From contig JAHHGS010000079.1 of the NCBI GenBank assembly GCA_019359715.1, positions 1-64,000 of the forward strand: 64,000 nucleotides of DNA, in the 5' to 3' direction. Made by a program: the position numbers and the translations under genes. Each line of letters begins with the position of its first letter. Within the stretch, counting starts at the first letter, position 1. Shown here piece by piece: positions 33,482-42,275 of this stretch. Origin of the DNA: Aphanocapsa sp. GSE-SYN-MK-11-07L (GTDB lineage: Bacteria > Cyanobacteriota > Cyanobacteriia > Thermosynechococcales > Thermosynechococcaceae). The notes below the pieces were generated by a model, which did no database searches, was not told the DNA's origin, and saw nothing but the letters and a program-made list of their open reading frames with translations.

Positions 33482-34402
33482 GTGTGGAAGCAACTGAGAA
33501 AGAGAGATTCAACCCGATCGCTGGCGATCGCGCTATTTATTTTAGTCAGCCTAGTCGTGGTGAGCTTTGGGGCCCTCCAAAGTTCAGCCCGCTCAGCCGA
33601 TTGGCTGGCTCAAAATCAACCCCGCTGGCAAACCGCCTGGGCTAACCCCACCAACTACGGCGATCGGTTTGCCAAGGATGTCTATGGGCAAACTGTCTCG
33701 AATGCGCCAATTGTCGTGCTTCACGAAACGGTTGCCTCTGCCAGCAGCACGATTCGGTTTTTTCAAACCCCACACCCGAACGAAGACGAGCAAGCTAGCT
33801 ACCACGCCCTGGTTCAGCGAGATGGCACAATTGTCTATCTGGTGCCGTTCGAGAAACGGGCGTTTGGCGCTGGCAACTCTGTTTTTGTCAGCGCTCAAGG
33901 CTACGAAGCCGTCAAAACTCATCCCAAATATTCAGCCTCTGTGAATAACTTTGCGGTTCACTTTTCTTTTGAGACGCCACCCGATGGCAATAACAACGGC
34001 AATGCCCACAGTGGTTATACGGCGGCTCAATATCGTTCGATTGCTTGGTTAGTCGCTTACACTCGCGTCCCCGATAGTCGAATTACGACGCATAAATTGG
34101 TCGATCGCTCTGGTACGCGTAAAGATCCGCGCAGTTTTAACATCAACCAGTTTTGGCGTGAACTCCACCGCTATCAGCGGTCTGCCAGGCTTCAGCCCAG
34201 TTCCTCCCGGCTGGCGAGCGACTTAAAGACGCCGATTACTGATCGTCCATCTTTTTCAGTAGGTTCTGAATCATCGCCTGGTCTTCGCGATCTGGGTCAC
34301 TCAGCAGATAGCGATTCAGGTCTTGACGGGCTTCATTCCAGCAGCCCAAATGGTAGAACAGAACGCCGCGATCGCGCAGTTCCATCAGCGCCTCAGGCGT
34401 AA
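33482..34402 (+). CDS. N-acetylmuramoyl-L-alanine amidase (amidase_2), exported
   Basis: A 306-residue peptidoglycan amidase. The N-terminal membrane helix (about 14-33) exports it. The amidase_2 domain shows the zinc ligands in IVVLHETVA (first His), VNNFAVHFSFE and TTHKLVDRSGTRKDP. The GTG start at 33482 gives a normal signal sequence. The last 50 residues (from about 253) are read antisense to the 3' end of the convergent gene, are Ser/Arg/Asp-rich and match no domain, so the original stop may have been lost. Confidence 0.83.
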   Translation: MWKQLRKRDSTRSLAIALFILVSLVVVSFGALQSSARSADWLAQNQPRWQTAWANPTNYGDRFAKDVYGQTVSNAPIVVLHETVASASSTIRFFQTPHPNEDEQASYHALVQRDGTIVYLVPFEKRAFGAGNSVFVSAQGYEAVKTHPKYSASVNNFAVHFSFETPPDGNNNGNAHSGYTAAQYRSIAWLVAYTRVPDSRITTHKLVDRSGTRKDPRSFNINQFWRELHRYQRSARLQPSSSRLASDLKTPITDRPSFSVGSESSPGLRDLGHSADSDSGLDGLHSSSPNGRTERRDRAVPSAPQA

Positions 34403-35054
34403 CCAGCAGAATCCGCTCTACAACCGCCAAGCACTTGCCAATTTCACCTTGATTCAGGTAAATCTGCTTTAGGTTCGTCAGCATTCTGACCAAAAATTGG
34501 CGAGGGTTAATTGGGTTAAAAAACCGCGGCTCAAGCTTTACCTCAGCCCCATAGAGCTCATAGAGCTGCTGCAATCGTGCTTGACAGTCTTGCTCAAACA
34601 AAATTTCGCCCCGCTCAAAGCAGTCAACGTAGATGCCGATTTCCTCTAGGTCAGGACGAATTAGAAAATGCCCTGGAAAGCCGACTCCAATCATCGGAAA
34701 GTCCAACCGCTGGGCAATTTCCAAGTAAATAAGCGAGAGCGTGATTGGAATGCCTGTTCGTCGATTAAGGACATCATTTAAGAAGCTATTGCGCGGGTCG
34801 TAGTAGTCTTGGCTGTTGCCGCTAAAACCTAACTCCTCGTATAAGAGACGATTGATCGCTTGGATAATTTTTAAGGGATAGCGATCGCTGGGCAGTTGGA
34901 CTTGTGCAGCCATCTGATCCAGCATTGTGAGATAACTGGCGACTTCTAATTGCGGATACTCTTCTTGGGCAATGTACAACGCCGCCTCGGCCAGATTAAT
35001 CACGTCAGGCTGCAAGGCTTGATAAAAGTGCAAGCGGGCTAGAGATAACTCCAT
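34236..35054 (-). CDS. SirB1-family transglutaminase-like protein with TPR tail
   Basis: A 272-residue protein. The N-terminal SirB1/transglutaminase-like fold is shown by DVLNRRTGIPITLSLIYLEIA and VGFPGHFLIR; the catalytic Cys of true transglutaminases is replaced, as usual in this family. The C-terminal 70 residues resemble two TPR units (LNQGEIGKCLAVVERILLV, then CWNEARQDLNRYL). Function unknown. The gene overlaps the convergent amidase gene by 167 bp and follows the pentapeptide gene by only 8 bp, with which it is probably co-transcribed. Confidence 0.85.
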   Translation of the reverse strand: MELSLARLHFYQALQPDVINLAEAALYIAQEEYPQLEVASYLTMLDQMAAQVQLPSDRYPLKIIQAINRLLYEELGFSGNSQDYYDPRNSFLNDVLNRRTGIPITLSLIYLEIAQRLDFPMIGVGFPGHFLIRPDLEEIGIYVDCFERGEILFEQDCQARLQQLYELYGAEVKLEPRFFNPINPRQFLVRMLTNLKQIYLNQGEIGKCLAVVERILLVTPEALMELRDRGVLFYHLGCWNEARQDLNRYLLSDPDREDQAMIQNLLKKMDDQ

Positions 35055-35062
35055 ACCACCCC

Positions 35063-35716
35063 CTATTGAACAGTACCATCGGGCATGGTGACTCCTCGCA
35101 GCGTGGCCCCCATTAGCTCAGCCTTATACAAATTAGCTTGATAAAGATTTGCCCGCTGCATATTCGCTTTTTTTAGATTCGCTTCGCTTAAATCGGCTCC
35201 TGCTAAATTGGCTTCGATCAGGTTAGCCCCTTCTAAACAGGCTCGGTGCAGGGCAGCCCCTTGCAAATTGGCCAACATGAGATTGGCTTGGAGCAGGTCG
35301 GCTGTATTCAGCTTTGCTCCCGCTAGTTTTGCCTCCGACAAGTTAACCCGCCGCATAATGCCGCCAGTCATGTTGGCTTCCCGTAAATCGGCGCCAGACA
35401 AATTAGAGCGGTACAAATCGGCTCCTTCTAAATTTCCTCCCTGTAAACAAGCTCCCTGGAGATTGGCCTCAATTAAGTCGGCCATAAAGAAGTTAATGTT
35501 TTTCAAATGACTGTTGCGGAGGTAAGCCCCCCGCAAATCCGTATTGCTCAGATTAGCAGCTTCTAAATTAGCCCCAGAAAAGTCAACTACCCGTAAGTCT
35601 GTCCCGCTTAGGTCAGCTCCCCCCAAGTCAGGCAAAATGTCTGGATTGTTCTCACGCCAGTTATTCCAGGCTTGAACGCCTTGCTTGAGAAGCTTCAGAT
35701 GCTCTAAATTTGCCAT
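35063..35716 (-). CDS. Pentapeptide repeat protein
   Basis: From residue 30 on the chain is built of A(D/N)LXX repeats (ADLSGTDLRVVDFSGANLEA and onward), about 33 pentapeptides forming a right-handed square beta helix. Cytoplasmic, no signal peptide. Such proteins are numerous in cyanobacteria, mostly without known role; some mimic DNA. The start MANLEHLKLLKQGV at 35716 follows GTAAGG closely; the frame is open to 35776 but the additional 20 residues look non-specific. It heads an operon with the SirB1-like gene. Confidence 0.9.
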   Translation of the reverse strand: MANLEHLKLLKQGVQAWNNWRENNPDILPDLGGADLSGTDLRVVDFSGANLEAANLSNTDLRGAYLRNSHLKNINFFMADLIEANLQGACLQGGNLEGADLYRSNLSGADLREANMTGGIMRRVNLSEAKLAGAKLNTADLLQANLMLANLQGAALHRACLEGANLIEANLAGADLSEANLKKANMQRANLYQANLYKAELMGATLRGVTMPDGTVQ

Positions 35717-35832
35717 CCTTACGATCCGCTCAGTTGAGTCATTATTAATTGGGGTTCGGAGCAAAATCATCACCATTCAGAATCAATAGACTCAAAGCAA
35801 ACGAATTCTGGCTTGCATCGTCATGAATGGGG

Positions 35833-36375
35833 CTATGAACGGAGATTGAGAATTTGTTGCTCTGGCACCACCGTGACCGCTGCAACCTGCTGGCGGGCGA
35901 TCGCCATTGTCTCGATAAACACGCCGACTAACCCAGCCATGAGTTCATCGGGAATTTGCTGTACAACGTCTACCCCCAGTACGTCCCCCAAATATTCCAG
36001 AGCTGAAAAGGCTCGCCGCAGCGGCGCTTCCCCGACCGTAATTTCTTGCAGGCGCTCTAAGTAGGTGATGCGAGCTTGAAACGCCCGTTTGCGATCGCTG
36101 GTTGTGGCTGGCACCAAAAATTGAACCTTACCCACCGCATATACAGAGGTACAGCCCGTATCAAACATGCCACCGACGGCTGCCCCTGGGCCGACGAATT
36201 CACAGTGAAACGCTTTCCGCAAGATCAGCCCCGTTCCAGGTAAATTGGCGATGGACAAGAGCTGTCCACTCTGGAGCATCTGCAAGGGTTGATGATTTGC
36301 TTTTTGCACTAAGCCTTTTGACTGGGTGTCCTGATGACCAGCCGACTGAGAATTCACTTCTCCCACGGGTTGCAT
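35833..36375 (-). CDS. Hypothetical protein (180 aa)
   Basis: Not recognised. The start at 36375 (MQPVGEVNSQ) has AGGA 9 bases upstream; the frame is open to 36444, but the added residues are hydrophobic and unlike a coding start. The chain is soluble, with a Gln-rich N-terminal 30 residues, a central Gly-rich LPGTGLILRKAF part with GGMFDTGCTSVYAVGK, and a helical C-terminus. Balanced codon use and length support a real gene. Monocistronic. Confidence 0.6.
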   Translation of the reverse strand: MQPVGEVNSQSAGHQDTQSKGLVQKANHQPLQMLQSGQLLSIANLPGTGLILRKAFHCEFVGPGAAVGGMFDTGCTSVYAVGKVQFLVPATTSDRKRAFQARITYLERLQEITVGEAPLRRAFSALEYLGDVLGVDVVQQIPDELMAGLVGVFIETMAIARQQVAAVTVVPEQQILNLRS

Positions 36376-36716
36376 AACTTTAATCCTAATCAGGAGCAAT
36401 AAAACAATAATTAGCGACAAACTCTGGTCAGACCTGGCGATCACTGCTTAAATAGCCAGCACTCTCACCAAACTTAAAGGTAAAGTCTGAAACAACGTAC
36501 CCAAACTGTCAAAGAATCACACTGCCAATAGGAATTGGTACCGAAACGCTTGCTTAGACTTTTATCTTGAGTCTCTATATAAAGTAGAACATTTTTGGCT
36601 AGATTCCGCCTCCGTAAAACTACGGGAGGACTGAGGTGAAAGGCAGAAGGCTAAGGACAGGAGACTAAGGGCAGAGGGAGTTAATTCCATTCTAGTCTGC
36701 TTGATTCTGCCTTTTC
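36376..36716. other. Intergenic region, 341 bp
   Basis: This region holds the promoter of the leftward hypothetical gene. It contains a short stem (CTCCGTA/TACGGGAG, 36610-36630) and a purine-rich stretch at 36632-36680 made of degenerate AGGA/AAGG units (GAAGGCTAAGGACAGGAGAC), a kind of low-complexity sequence common between cyanobacterial genes. No gene, riboswitch or RNA was recognised. Confidence 0.45.
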
Positions 36717-37319
36717 CTAAGCTACTTTCTCACCGCTGAGGATAAAAATTGGATCAACTGCGGCAAAAATTTGGTGTCTACCGCGGGTTTCGAGCCGGTT
36801 AATCACTGACTGGACAACTTCAACATTGCGGACTTGCAGTTCAGCAAAGGTTTCGGAAATGGCATAAAGATTTTCGAGGCTAACCGCAGTTGCGACAAGC
36901 CGCCCCTGGGGACGCAGCTTTTGCCAAACGGCCTGCAAAATAGCTCGAATTGGCCTGCCACCTTCAATGCAAACCCGATCGGGAGCTTGGCTGAGGGCGG
37001 CCAGACACTCTGGCGCACTCCCTTGGATCACCTCAACGTTCGCAACGGCAAAGCGATCGCAGTTGCGCTGAATCAAACTGGCTACCTCTTCATCTCGCTC
37101 AACGGCATAAATTTTTCCCTGGGGACAAAGTAAGCCGGTTTCAACTGGAATGGTGCCTGTGCCAGCGCCAATATCCCACAGTACAGTATCCGCCTGAAGC
37201 CGGAGGTGAGAAATCAGCAGCAGCCGGGTTTCTCGCTTGGTCATTGGGATGCCCGGTAGCCGCTCAAACAGTTGATCGGGAATCCCAGGGGTAATATAGG
37301 GCCAGAGTTCGCTAGACAT
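36717..37319 (-). CDS. cbiT: Cobalt-precorrin-6B C15-methyltransferase, decarboxylating (CbiT)
   Basis: CbiT methylates C15 and removes the acetate side chain during corrin-ring synthesis for cobamides. The chain of 200 residues shows ITPGIPDQLFERLPGIPMTKRE, the SAM motif WDIGAGTGTIPVE, AVERDEE and RVCIEGGRPI, all typical. In many bacteria CbiE and CbiT are fused; here CbiT is free-standing, so cbiE must be elsewhere. No other cobalamin genes lie nearby. Confidence 0.92.
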   Translation of the reverse strand: MSSELWPYITPGIPDQLFERLPGIPMTKRETRLLLISHLRLQADTVLWDIGAGTGTIPVETGLLCPQGKIYAVERDEEVASLIQRNCDRFAVANVEVIQGSAPECLAALSQAPDRVCIEGGRPIRAILQAVWQKLRPQGRLVATAVSLENLYAISETFAELQVRNVEVVQSVINRLETRGRHQIFAAVDPIFILSGEKVA

Positions 37320-37396
37320 TGCACGATGTTATCCCAAATCAATCAGCTCACCGCTGATTTTGCCCTCTAGATTCAGAAACTTGATTCTCAAACCGA

Positions 37397-37792
37397 ATGA
37401 GCGTTGCCTTTTACATTGTCATAGAGCGATCGATAGAAGCGGTTGATCCCTTTGTCAACGGCAAGGCCCTTGGCCACTGCGATCAGCTTGATCAGCTCGC
37501 CGAAATGGCCGGTGTACCACCCCTAATGGATTTTTGCAGCGGCGATCCAGAAGAAATCGCTGAATTTTTAGAGCAGGAAGGGCTGGCAACTGACGAAGAA
37601 ATTCCGGCTGAAGAGTGGTTCGCAGCCGAGGCCGGTCTGACAACGGTGCGTGGTTTGCTCTCAGCCTTGGCAGCAAATCCAGAAGCGGTTCCTAACCCGG
37701 AGGAAATCGCAGATGATTTGCACGAATTTGAAACCGTCTTGCAGCAGTTAATCCAAGCTGGGGTGCGCTGGCACCTGGCAGTGGATTATTAA
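37397..37792 (+). CDS. Conserved hypothetical protein (131 aa)
   Basis: A soluble, strongly acidic protein with a helical C-terminal half (DDLHEFETVLQQLIQAGV) and an N-terminal beta start (MSVAFYIVIE). It is not tied to a family with known function, although short proteins of this type recur in cyanobacterial genomes. It is divergent from cbiT and convergent with hfq. Confidence 0.72.
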   Translation: MSVAFYIVIERSIEAVDPFVNGKALGHCDQLDQLAEMAGVPPLMDFCSGDPEEIAEFLEQEGLATDEEIPAEEWFAAEAGLTTVRGLLSALAANPEAVPNPEEIADDLHEFETVLQQLIQAGVRWHLAVDY

Positions 37793-37798
37793 ATTCGA

Positions 37799-38014
37799 TC
37801 AAGGCTTGGGTTTAACAAAAACAACCGCCTGCTTCCAAATCACCGTTGGTTGATCGTAATGATCGACCAAGCAAATGCATTGCTCATCTTGCCAGCGCAG
37901 CTTGCCCACCAGCAAGTCATTGGTGCTGAGTTTGACTTCAACCTCGGTGTTGTCCTTGATCAGCGTTTGCACCTGTCGAACGCTGGGTAGCGTAATATTT
38001 AGTTCAGTTGTCAT
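37799..38014 (-). CDS. hfq: Cyanobacterial Hfq (Sm-like protein)
   Basis: A 71-residue Sm-fold protein. SVRQVQTLIKDNTEVEVKLSTN and WQDEQCICLVDHYDQPTVIWKQAV follow the cyanobacterial Hfq type, which lacks the usual YKHAI Sm2 motif. In Synechocystis this Hfq binds the pilus ATPase and controls motility and transformation, instead of sRNA pairing. It is divergent from dapF, an arrangement seen in many cyanobacteria, which supports the identity. Confidence 0.88.
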   Translation of the reverse strand: MTTELNITLPSVRQVQTLIKDNTEVEVKLSTNDLLVGKLRWQDEQCICLVDHYDQPTVIWKQAVVFVKPKP

Positions 38015-38076
38015 AGTTAAGTCAGTCCCCTATAGCCCTTTCGCTCAGTGTAGAGCCTTCATTAAGTAAAGCAAAG

Positions 38077-38922
38077 ATGAGTATTGAATTCACGAAGTAT
38101 CAAGGTTTGGGCAACGACTTTGTATTAATTGACAACCGCGCTCAAGCCGAGCCTGTGCTGACCCCAGAGCGATCGATCCAGTTGTGCGATCGCCATTTTG
38201 GGATTGGCGCAGATGGAATTATCTTTTTGCTGCCGAGTACGGGCGACACCGACTACACAATGCGGATCTACAACTCCGATGGCTCGGAGCCAGAAATGTG
38301 CGGCAACGGGATTCGCTGTTTGGCTCGCTTTATTGCTGATTTAGAAGGACAGGCAAACGCCACCTATCGGATTCATACCCTAGCTGGGGTAATGAAGCCC
38401 CAGTTGACCGCCAATGGTCTAGTGACAGTGGATATGGGTCAACCTCGCCTCCTAGCCAAACAAATCCCGACGACGCTAGCTCAGCCAGAGTTCAAGGTAA
38501 TTAATCAACCTTTAGAGGTGGCGGGGGAAATCTGGTCAGTCACCTGTGTCAGCATGGGCAATCCCCACTGCATTACGTTTGTTGAGGATCTGGCAGCGAT
38601 TCCCCTCTCCAGCTTGGGGCCACAGTTTGAGCATCATCCTGCTTTTCCGCAGCGAATTAACACTGAGTTTATTCAGGTGGTTCGCCCCGATTATTTAAAA
38701 ATGCGAGTTTGGGAACGAGGGGCTGGCGCTACCCTGGCCTGTGGCACGGGAGCCTGTGCCGCTTTGGTGGCAGCGGTGCTCAGCGATCGGGCTCAACCAC
38801 GAGCAACGGTAGAATTGCCTGGCGGCCCGCTAGAAATTGAATGGGCAGGCTACGATCAACCGGTGTTAATGACCGGGCCAGCCGAGCGGGTGTTTCGAGG
38901 CAAAATTGACTCAGCCAGATAG
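38077..38922 (+). CDS. dapF: Diaminopimelate epimerase
   Basis: DapF interconverts LL- and meso-diaminopimelate for lysine and peptidoglycan synthesis. The two catalytic cysteines are Cys75 (MCGNGIRC) and Cys222 ([10 protein letters not shown]). [13 protein letters not shown] at the start and 281 residues fit the family. The ATG of the DNA methyltransferase gene follows the stop by one base, so both are probably translated from one message. Confidence 0.96.
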   Translation: MSIEFTKYQGLGNDFVLIDNRAQAEPVLTPERSIQLCDRHFGIGADGIIFLLPSTGDTDYTMRIYNSDGSEPEMCGNGIRCLARFIADLEGQANATYRIHTLAGVMKPQLTANGLVTVDMGQPRLLAKQIPTTLAQPEFKVINQPLEVAGEIWSVTCVSMGNPHCITFVEDLAAIPLSSLGPQFEHHPAFPQRINTEFIQVVRPDYLKMRVWERGAGATLACGTGACAALVAAVLSDRAQPRATVELPGGPLEIEWAGYDQPVLMTGPAERVFRGKIDSAR

Positions 38923-38923
38923 A

Positions 38924-40198
38924 ATGCCGGAGCTAGACTACAGCAATCCAGAACTGAATCAGGTCAAAGCCGGCGATCGGGCAGCCCACGACTGGTATCG
39001 GTTTGTGCTGTCCTATCCGCCCCATTTGGTGCAGAGCTATTTGCAAAAGTTTGGGGTTGAGCCAACTCAGCAAGTGCTTGACCCCTTTTGCGGCACTGGC
39101 ACAACGGTTGTGGAGTGCAAAAAGCTAGGAATTCCCAGCGTTGGCGTTGAAGCCAACCCGATTGCCTGGTTCGCCGGATCAACCAAGCTGGATTGGAGTC
39201 CTGACCCAGCCCAACTGATTGCCTCAGCCCACCAAATTGCTGAATTAACTGAACCGCTGTTGAGACAGCATCCCTTGCGCACCCTGCCAGCGGACAGCCA
39301 GCAGATTATGCTCAAAAACTCGATTAGTCCTTTACCCCTGCATAAAACTTTGGTGCTGCTGGAGCAAATCGATCGCTTAGCCACCTACCCGAATCATCAC
39401 CGTCTTGCTTTGGCCAAAGCCGCTGTCAGCGCTAGCAATTTGCGGTTTGGCCCGGAAGTTGGACTAGGCAAACCAAAGCAAGATGCGCCTGTATTGGCGG
39501 CCTGGTTGCAAGAAATTAGCGCGATGGCGGAAGATTTACGGCAGCTCCAGCCCCTAAAGTCAACCTCCGCTAAAATTCATCATGCCGACTCTCGGCAGTT
39601 ACTCCAGGTTTTAGAACCCGCTTCGATTGATGCAATTATCACCTCTCCCCCTTATCCCAACGAAAAAGACTACACCCGCACCACGCGGCTAGAGTCTGTC
39701 TTGCTGGGGTTGATTCAAAGCAAAGCTGAACTACGGGCACTCAAGCAGGGGTTGATGCGCTCGAATACCCGCAATGTTTATAAAGCCGACACAGATGACG
39801 GATGGGTAGCCAAGCATCCCGAAATTCAACGGCTAGCGGCTGAAATTGAAGCTCGTCGGATTGAACTAGGCAAAACCAGTGGCTTTGAGCGCGTTTATGC
39901 TAGAGCCACCCAGCTTTACTTCGGTGGGATGACCAAACACTTGGCTGATTTGCGGCCAATTTTGCGCCCAGGCGCTCAGTTGGCGTACGTCGTGGGCGAT
40001 CAAGCCTCCTATTTACGGGTGCTGATTCGGACGGGGCAGTTGCTGGCCAGCTTAGCTGAGGCTTTAGGCTATGAGGTAGTTGAGATTGATTTGTTTCGCA
40101 CCCGTCTGGCAACTGCCAGTCAAGACCAACTCCGAGAAGAAGTGGTTGTGCTGCGCTGGCCAGGTAAAATGCCAATCTGGAAATATCCCTACGCGTAA
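38924..40198 (+). CDS. Site-specific DNA methyltransferase (SPPY type), orphan
   Basis: A 424-residue methyltransferase with the SAM motif DPFCGTGTT (about residues 53-61) and the catalytic SPPY at 241-244 (TSPPYPNEKDY). S/N/D-PPY enzymes methylate adenine N6 or cytosine N4; SPPY favours N4-cytosine. No endonuclease gene adjoins it, so it is an orphan enzyme like those conserved in cyanobacteria, one of which marks GGCC; the target here is not known. The frame is open from 38906, but the ATG one base after the dapF stop is preferred because earlier residues overlap dapF. Confidence 0.88.
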   Translation: MPELDYSNPELNQVKAGDRAAHDWYRFVLSYPPHLVQSYLQKFGVEPTQQVLDPFCGTGTTVVECKKLGIPSVGVEANPIAWFAGSTKLDWSPDPAQLIASAHQIAELTEPLLRQHPLRTLPADSQQIMLKNSISPLPLHKTLVLLEQIDRLATYPNHHRLALAKAAVSASNLRFGPEVGLGKPKQDAPVLAAWLQEISAMAEDLRQLQPLKSTSAKIHHADSRQLLQVLEPASIDAIITSPPYPNEKDYTRTTRLESVLLGLIQSKAELRALKQGLMRSNTRNVYKADTDDGWVAKHPEIQRLAAEIEARRIELGKTSGFERVYARATQLYFGGMTKHLADLRPILRPGAQLAYVVGDQASYLRVLIRTGQLLASLAEALGYEVVEIDLFRTRLATASQDQLREEVVVLRWPGKMPIWKYPYA

Positions 40199-40411
40199 AT
40201 TTCGTTTAATGAAGTTATAAATTGAGGCGATCGCTTTTTGAACTATCGTTGATTTTAGATTAAATCAACAAGAAGTTGCTTAACTCTTGACAACTATGAA
40301 TTTTGTCACTTAATCTCAATAACGGCGATCGCAGACTTTATTGAAAAACAGAGATTTGCTAATCAATATCGTCGCCGCAATATAACTCAAAAAATGATTG
40401 GAGTTCTTGAT

Positions 40412-40729
40412 ATGTCATTGCTAATTGCCATCATGGCCGCTTTTGCGTTCACAGTTGGAGGTGTTTTTATGAAATACTCCCAGGGACTATCGGTTTTATT
40501 GCCAACGATTGCGACCTATGGGCTGTTTTTAATTGGAACTACCTTACAAACTTTTCTGATGCATGGGGCCGATTTAGGAATTACCTACTTGCTAGTGTTA
40601 GGTTTAGAAGCTATTTTGGCTAGTCTATTCGGAATATGTATTTTTCATGAGAAACTATCACCTACTAATCTTTCTGGCATATTTCTGGTGGTTGTTGGTG
40701 TTGCTTGCCTACGTGCCAATATCAAATAA
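40412..40729 (+). CDS. Small multidrug resistance (SMR)-like membrane protein
   Basis: A 105-residue protein with four helices, the SMR length. The first helix aligns with EmrE through FMKYS (EmrE LMKFS), but Phe stands where EmrE has the proton-binding Glu14, so drug/H+ antiport by the usual mechanism is not expected. It could be a half of a heterodimer or have a different role. The start at 40412 is chosen because GGAG stands 8 bases upstream; an ATG at 40394 is in frame without that spacing. A/T-rich, alone, flanked by 190-bp gaps. Confidence 0.7.
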   Translation: MSLLIAIMAAFAFTVGGVFMKYSQGLSVLLPTIATYGLFLIGTTLQTFLMHGADLGITYLLVLGLEAILASLFGICIFHEKLSPTNLSGIFLVVVGVACLRANIK

Positions 40730-40895
40730 TTTTGATCCAAAGTATATGTTAGAAGTTACTTAAAATCCGTAAAAAGCAATTCTAAATCAGCTGTAAGAAA
40801 GAGTTTCCACTGAGCTGTTTTTGACAACTCTGCTGATGTTCACCAATCATCAGGATTGCCATGTTGAATCATCTTGATTTGAAACTGGCATCGCA

Positions 40896-42245
40896 TCAAT
40901 TTGCTGCCGATGGGCTTGGTATAGAGTCTGGGTTGCGGGCTTGCTGCTCGGTTTTGTAGATATCTTGGGCAGAAAAGCCCTCTCCTTGAGCGCCCACATA
41001 CCAGAGCGCAGCCGCCGCTTCAGCCCGCGTGACTGGCTTTTTCGGTTGGAGCAGCAGCGTCGAACCAAACAGGCGGCGGATATTCGAGAGGTCGCCATTT
41101 TGATGGTCTGCTAATACCGATTGCAATGCTTCTGGCGTAATTCGGTTCGCATCCTTGAATCCCCAGGCTTGGCGAACGCTGTCTACAGTGGCAGTTGGTA
41201 AATTTTGGCGCAAATCCACAGGCACTTTCCATTGCAGCAAAGCTTCACGGGTGAGGGGAGCATTGGGCTGAAACGCTTGTTTTGTCGAGTCGCCGGTGAG
41301 GGGGCTGGGCAAGTAGCCAGCTTCTGCTAAGCCTTGAATATAAGGAAAATCAGGATCGCGGCTAGGTACGTCTCGAAAAATGGGGGAACTGCTGGGGCTG
41401 GCGAGGCGAATCTGCTGAGCTGGGCGATCGCGGTAAATCCGATTATTGGTGGTGACTAGCCAGCGGGCAAATGTCCGTCGATCAATGGTTTGATTTGGGT
41501 TAAGCGTACTGCCGCTATTGGTTAATACGCCCAACTGAGCCAAGTCTCGAATATAAGTCTGAAAAGCGGCTGGCGCTTTAGCAACATCTGTAAAGGTTTG
41601 GGAGGGGGCAGGGGTTGGCGGGCTGTTAGTTTCAGCAGCAACCGGAGCAGGAGTGCCGGCGGGCAAGACTGGCCCAATAAAATTAGGGTCGCCTGGCTGA
41701 CCCGGCGGTTGTGCAGGCAAGGCAGAGACCGTTGGCGATCCTGATGGATTAGCCGAGTCAGCGGCCAGAGTGTAGTTGAGGCTAAATTCGGTTGGGCTAG
41801 CTGAGGTTGCCGGTAAAATCACCACCACTTGCCGATCAGCTTTGCGGGCAATCAGCAGATCTGCTTGAGCAGGAGCGGCTTGAGGTAAGAGCTGCCACCC
41901 TTGGGCTTGAAATTGCTGTCGGTAAAAATCTTTGACTTGAGTAGCTGGCTCGGCAGTTTGCCAGCGAGTTTGCTGCCAAGTTGGTGTTCCCGTTACACCC
42001 GCGATCGCCGCCAACTGCGGGTCTTGGATTTGAGTGCTAGCTAGCAGGATGGCATTTTGGTAGCGCAATTCAGCCGGGAAATCGACTGGGGGTTCAACGG
42101 TGGGAGAGCCATTGGGAGGATTGCCGCTCCACAGTCCAGCTTCGGGGTCAGCCGAAAAAGCTTGTTGGAGGGCGCCGTTGCCAGCACAGCCCGTTAACAT
42201 CAGGCTAAAGGCGATCGCCCATCCCGCCCGTTTGACCTCAACCAT
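40896..42245 (-). CDS. SLH-domain lipoprotein
   Basis: A lipoprotein with lipobox LTGC (Cys20). A first domain (about 60-170) resembles the hypothetical PilZ-free N-terminal part of cyanobacterial SLH lipoproteins; a Pro-rich linker follows. Three SLH-like repeats lie in the C-terminal half: TFTDVAKAPAAFQTYIRDLA, IFRDVPSRDPDFPYIQGLAE and a third ending RAEAAAALWYV. SLH domains tie proteins to the cell-wall polymer in the cyanobacterial envelope. Length 449. It lies 30 bp after a peptide ABC binding-protein gene, on the same strand. Confidence 0.85.
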   Translation of the reverse strand: MVEVKRAGWAIAFSLMLTGCAGNGALQQAFSADPEAGLWSGNPPNGSPTVEPPVDFPAELRYQNAILLASTQIQDPQLAAIAGVTGTPTWQQTRWQTAEPATQVKDFYRQQFQAQGWQLLPQAAPAQADLLIARKADRQVVVILPATSASPTEFSLNYTLAADSANPSGSPTVSALPAQPPGQPGDPNFIGPVLPAGTPAPVAAETNSPPTPAPSQTFTDVAKAPAAFQTYIRDLAQLGVLTNSGSTLNPNQTIDRRTFARWLVTTNNRIYRDRPAQQIRLASPSSSPIFRDVPSRDPDFPYIQGLAEAGYLPSPLTGDSTKQAFQPNAPLTREALLQWKVPVDLRQNLPTATVDSVRQAWGFKDANRITPEALQSVLADHQNGDLSNIRRLFGSTLLLQPKKPVTRAEAAAALWYVGAQGEGFSAQDIYKTEQQARNPDSIPSPSAAN

Positions 42246-42275
42246 AGTTAATTGCGTCGTTCTTATACCCTCACT

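Noticed and set aside
36632-36680. Purine-rich degenerate repeats as a CRISPR or regulatory array
   Set aside because: Units are not regular in length or spacing and there are no spacers; low-complexity intergenic DNA.
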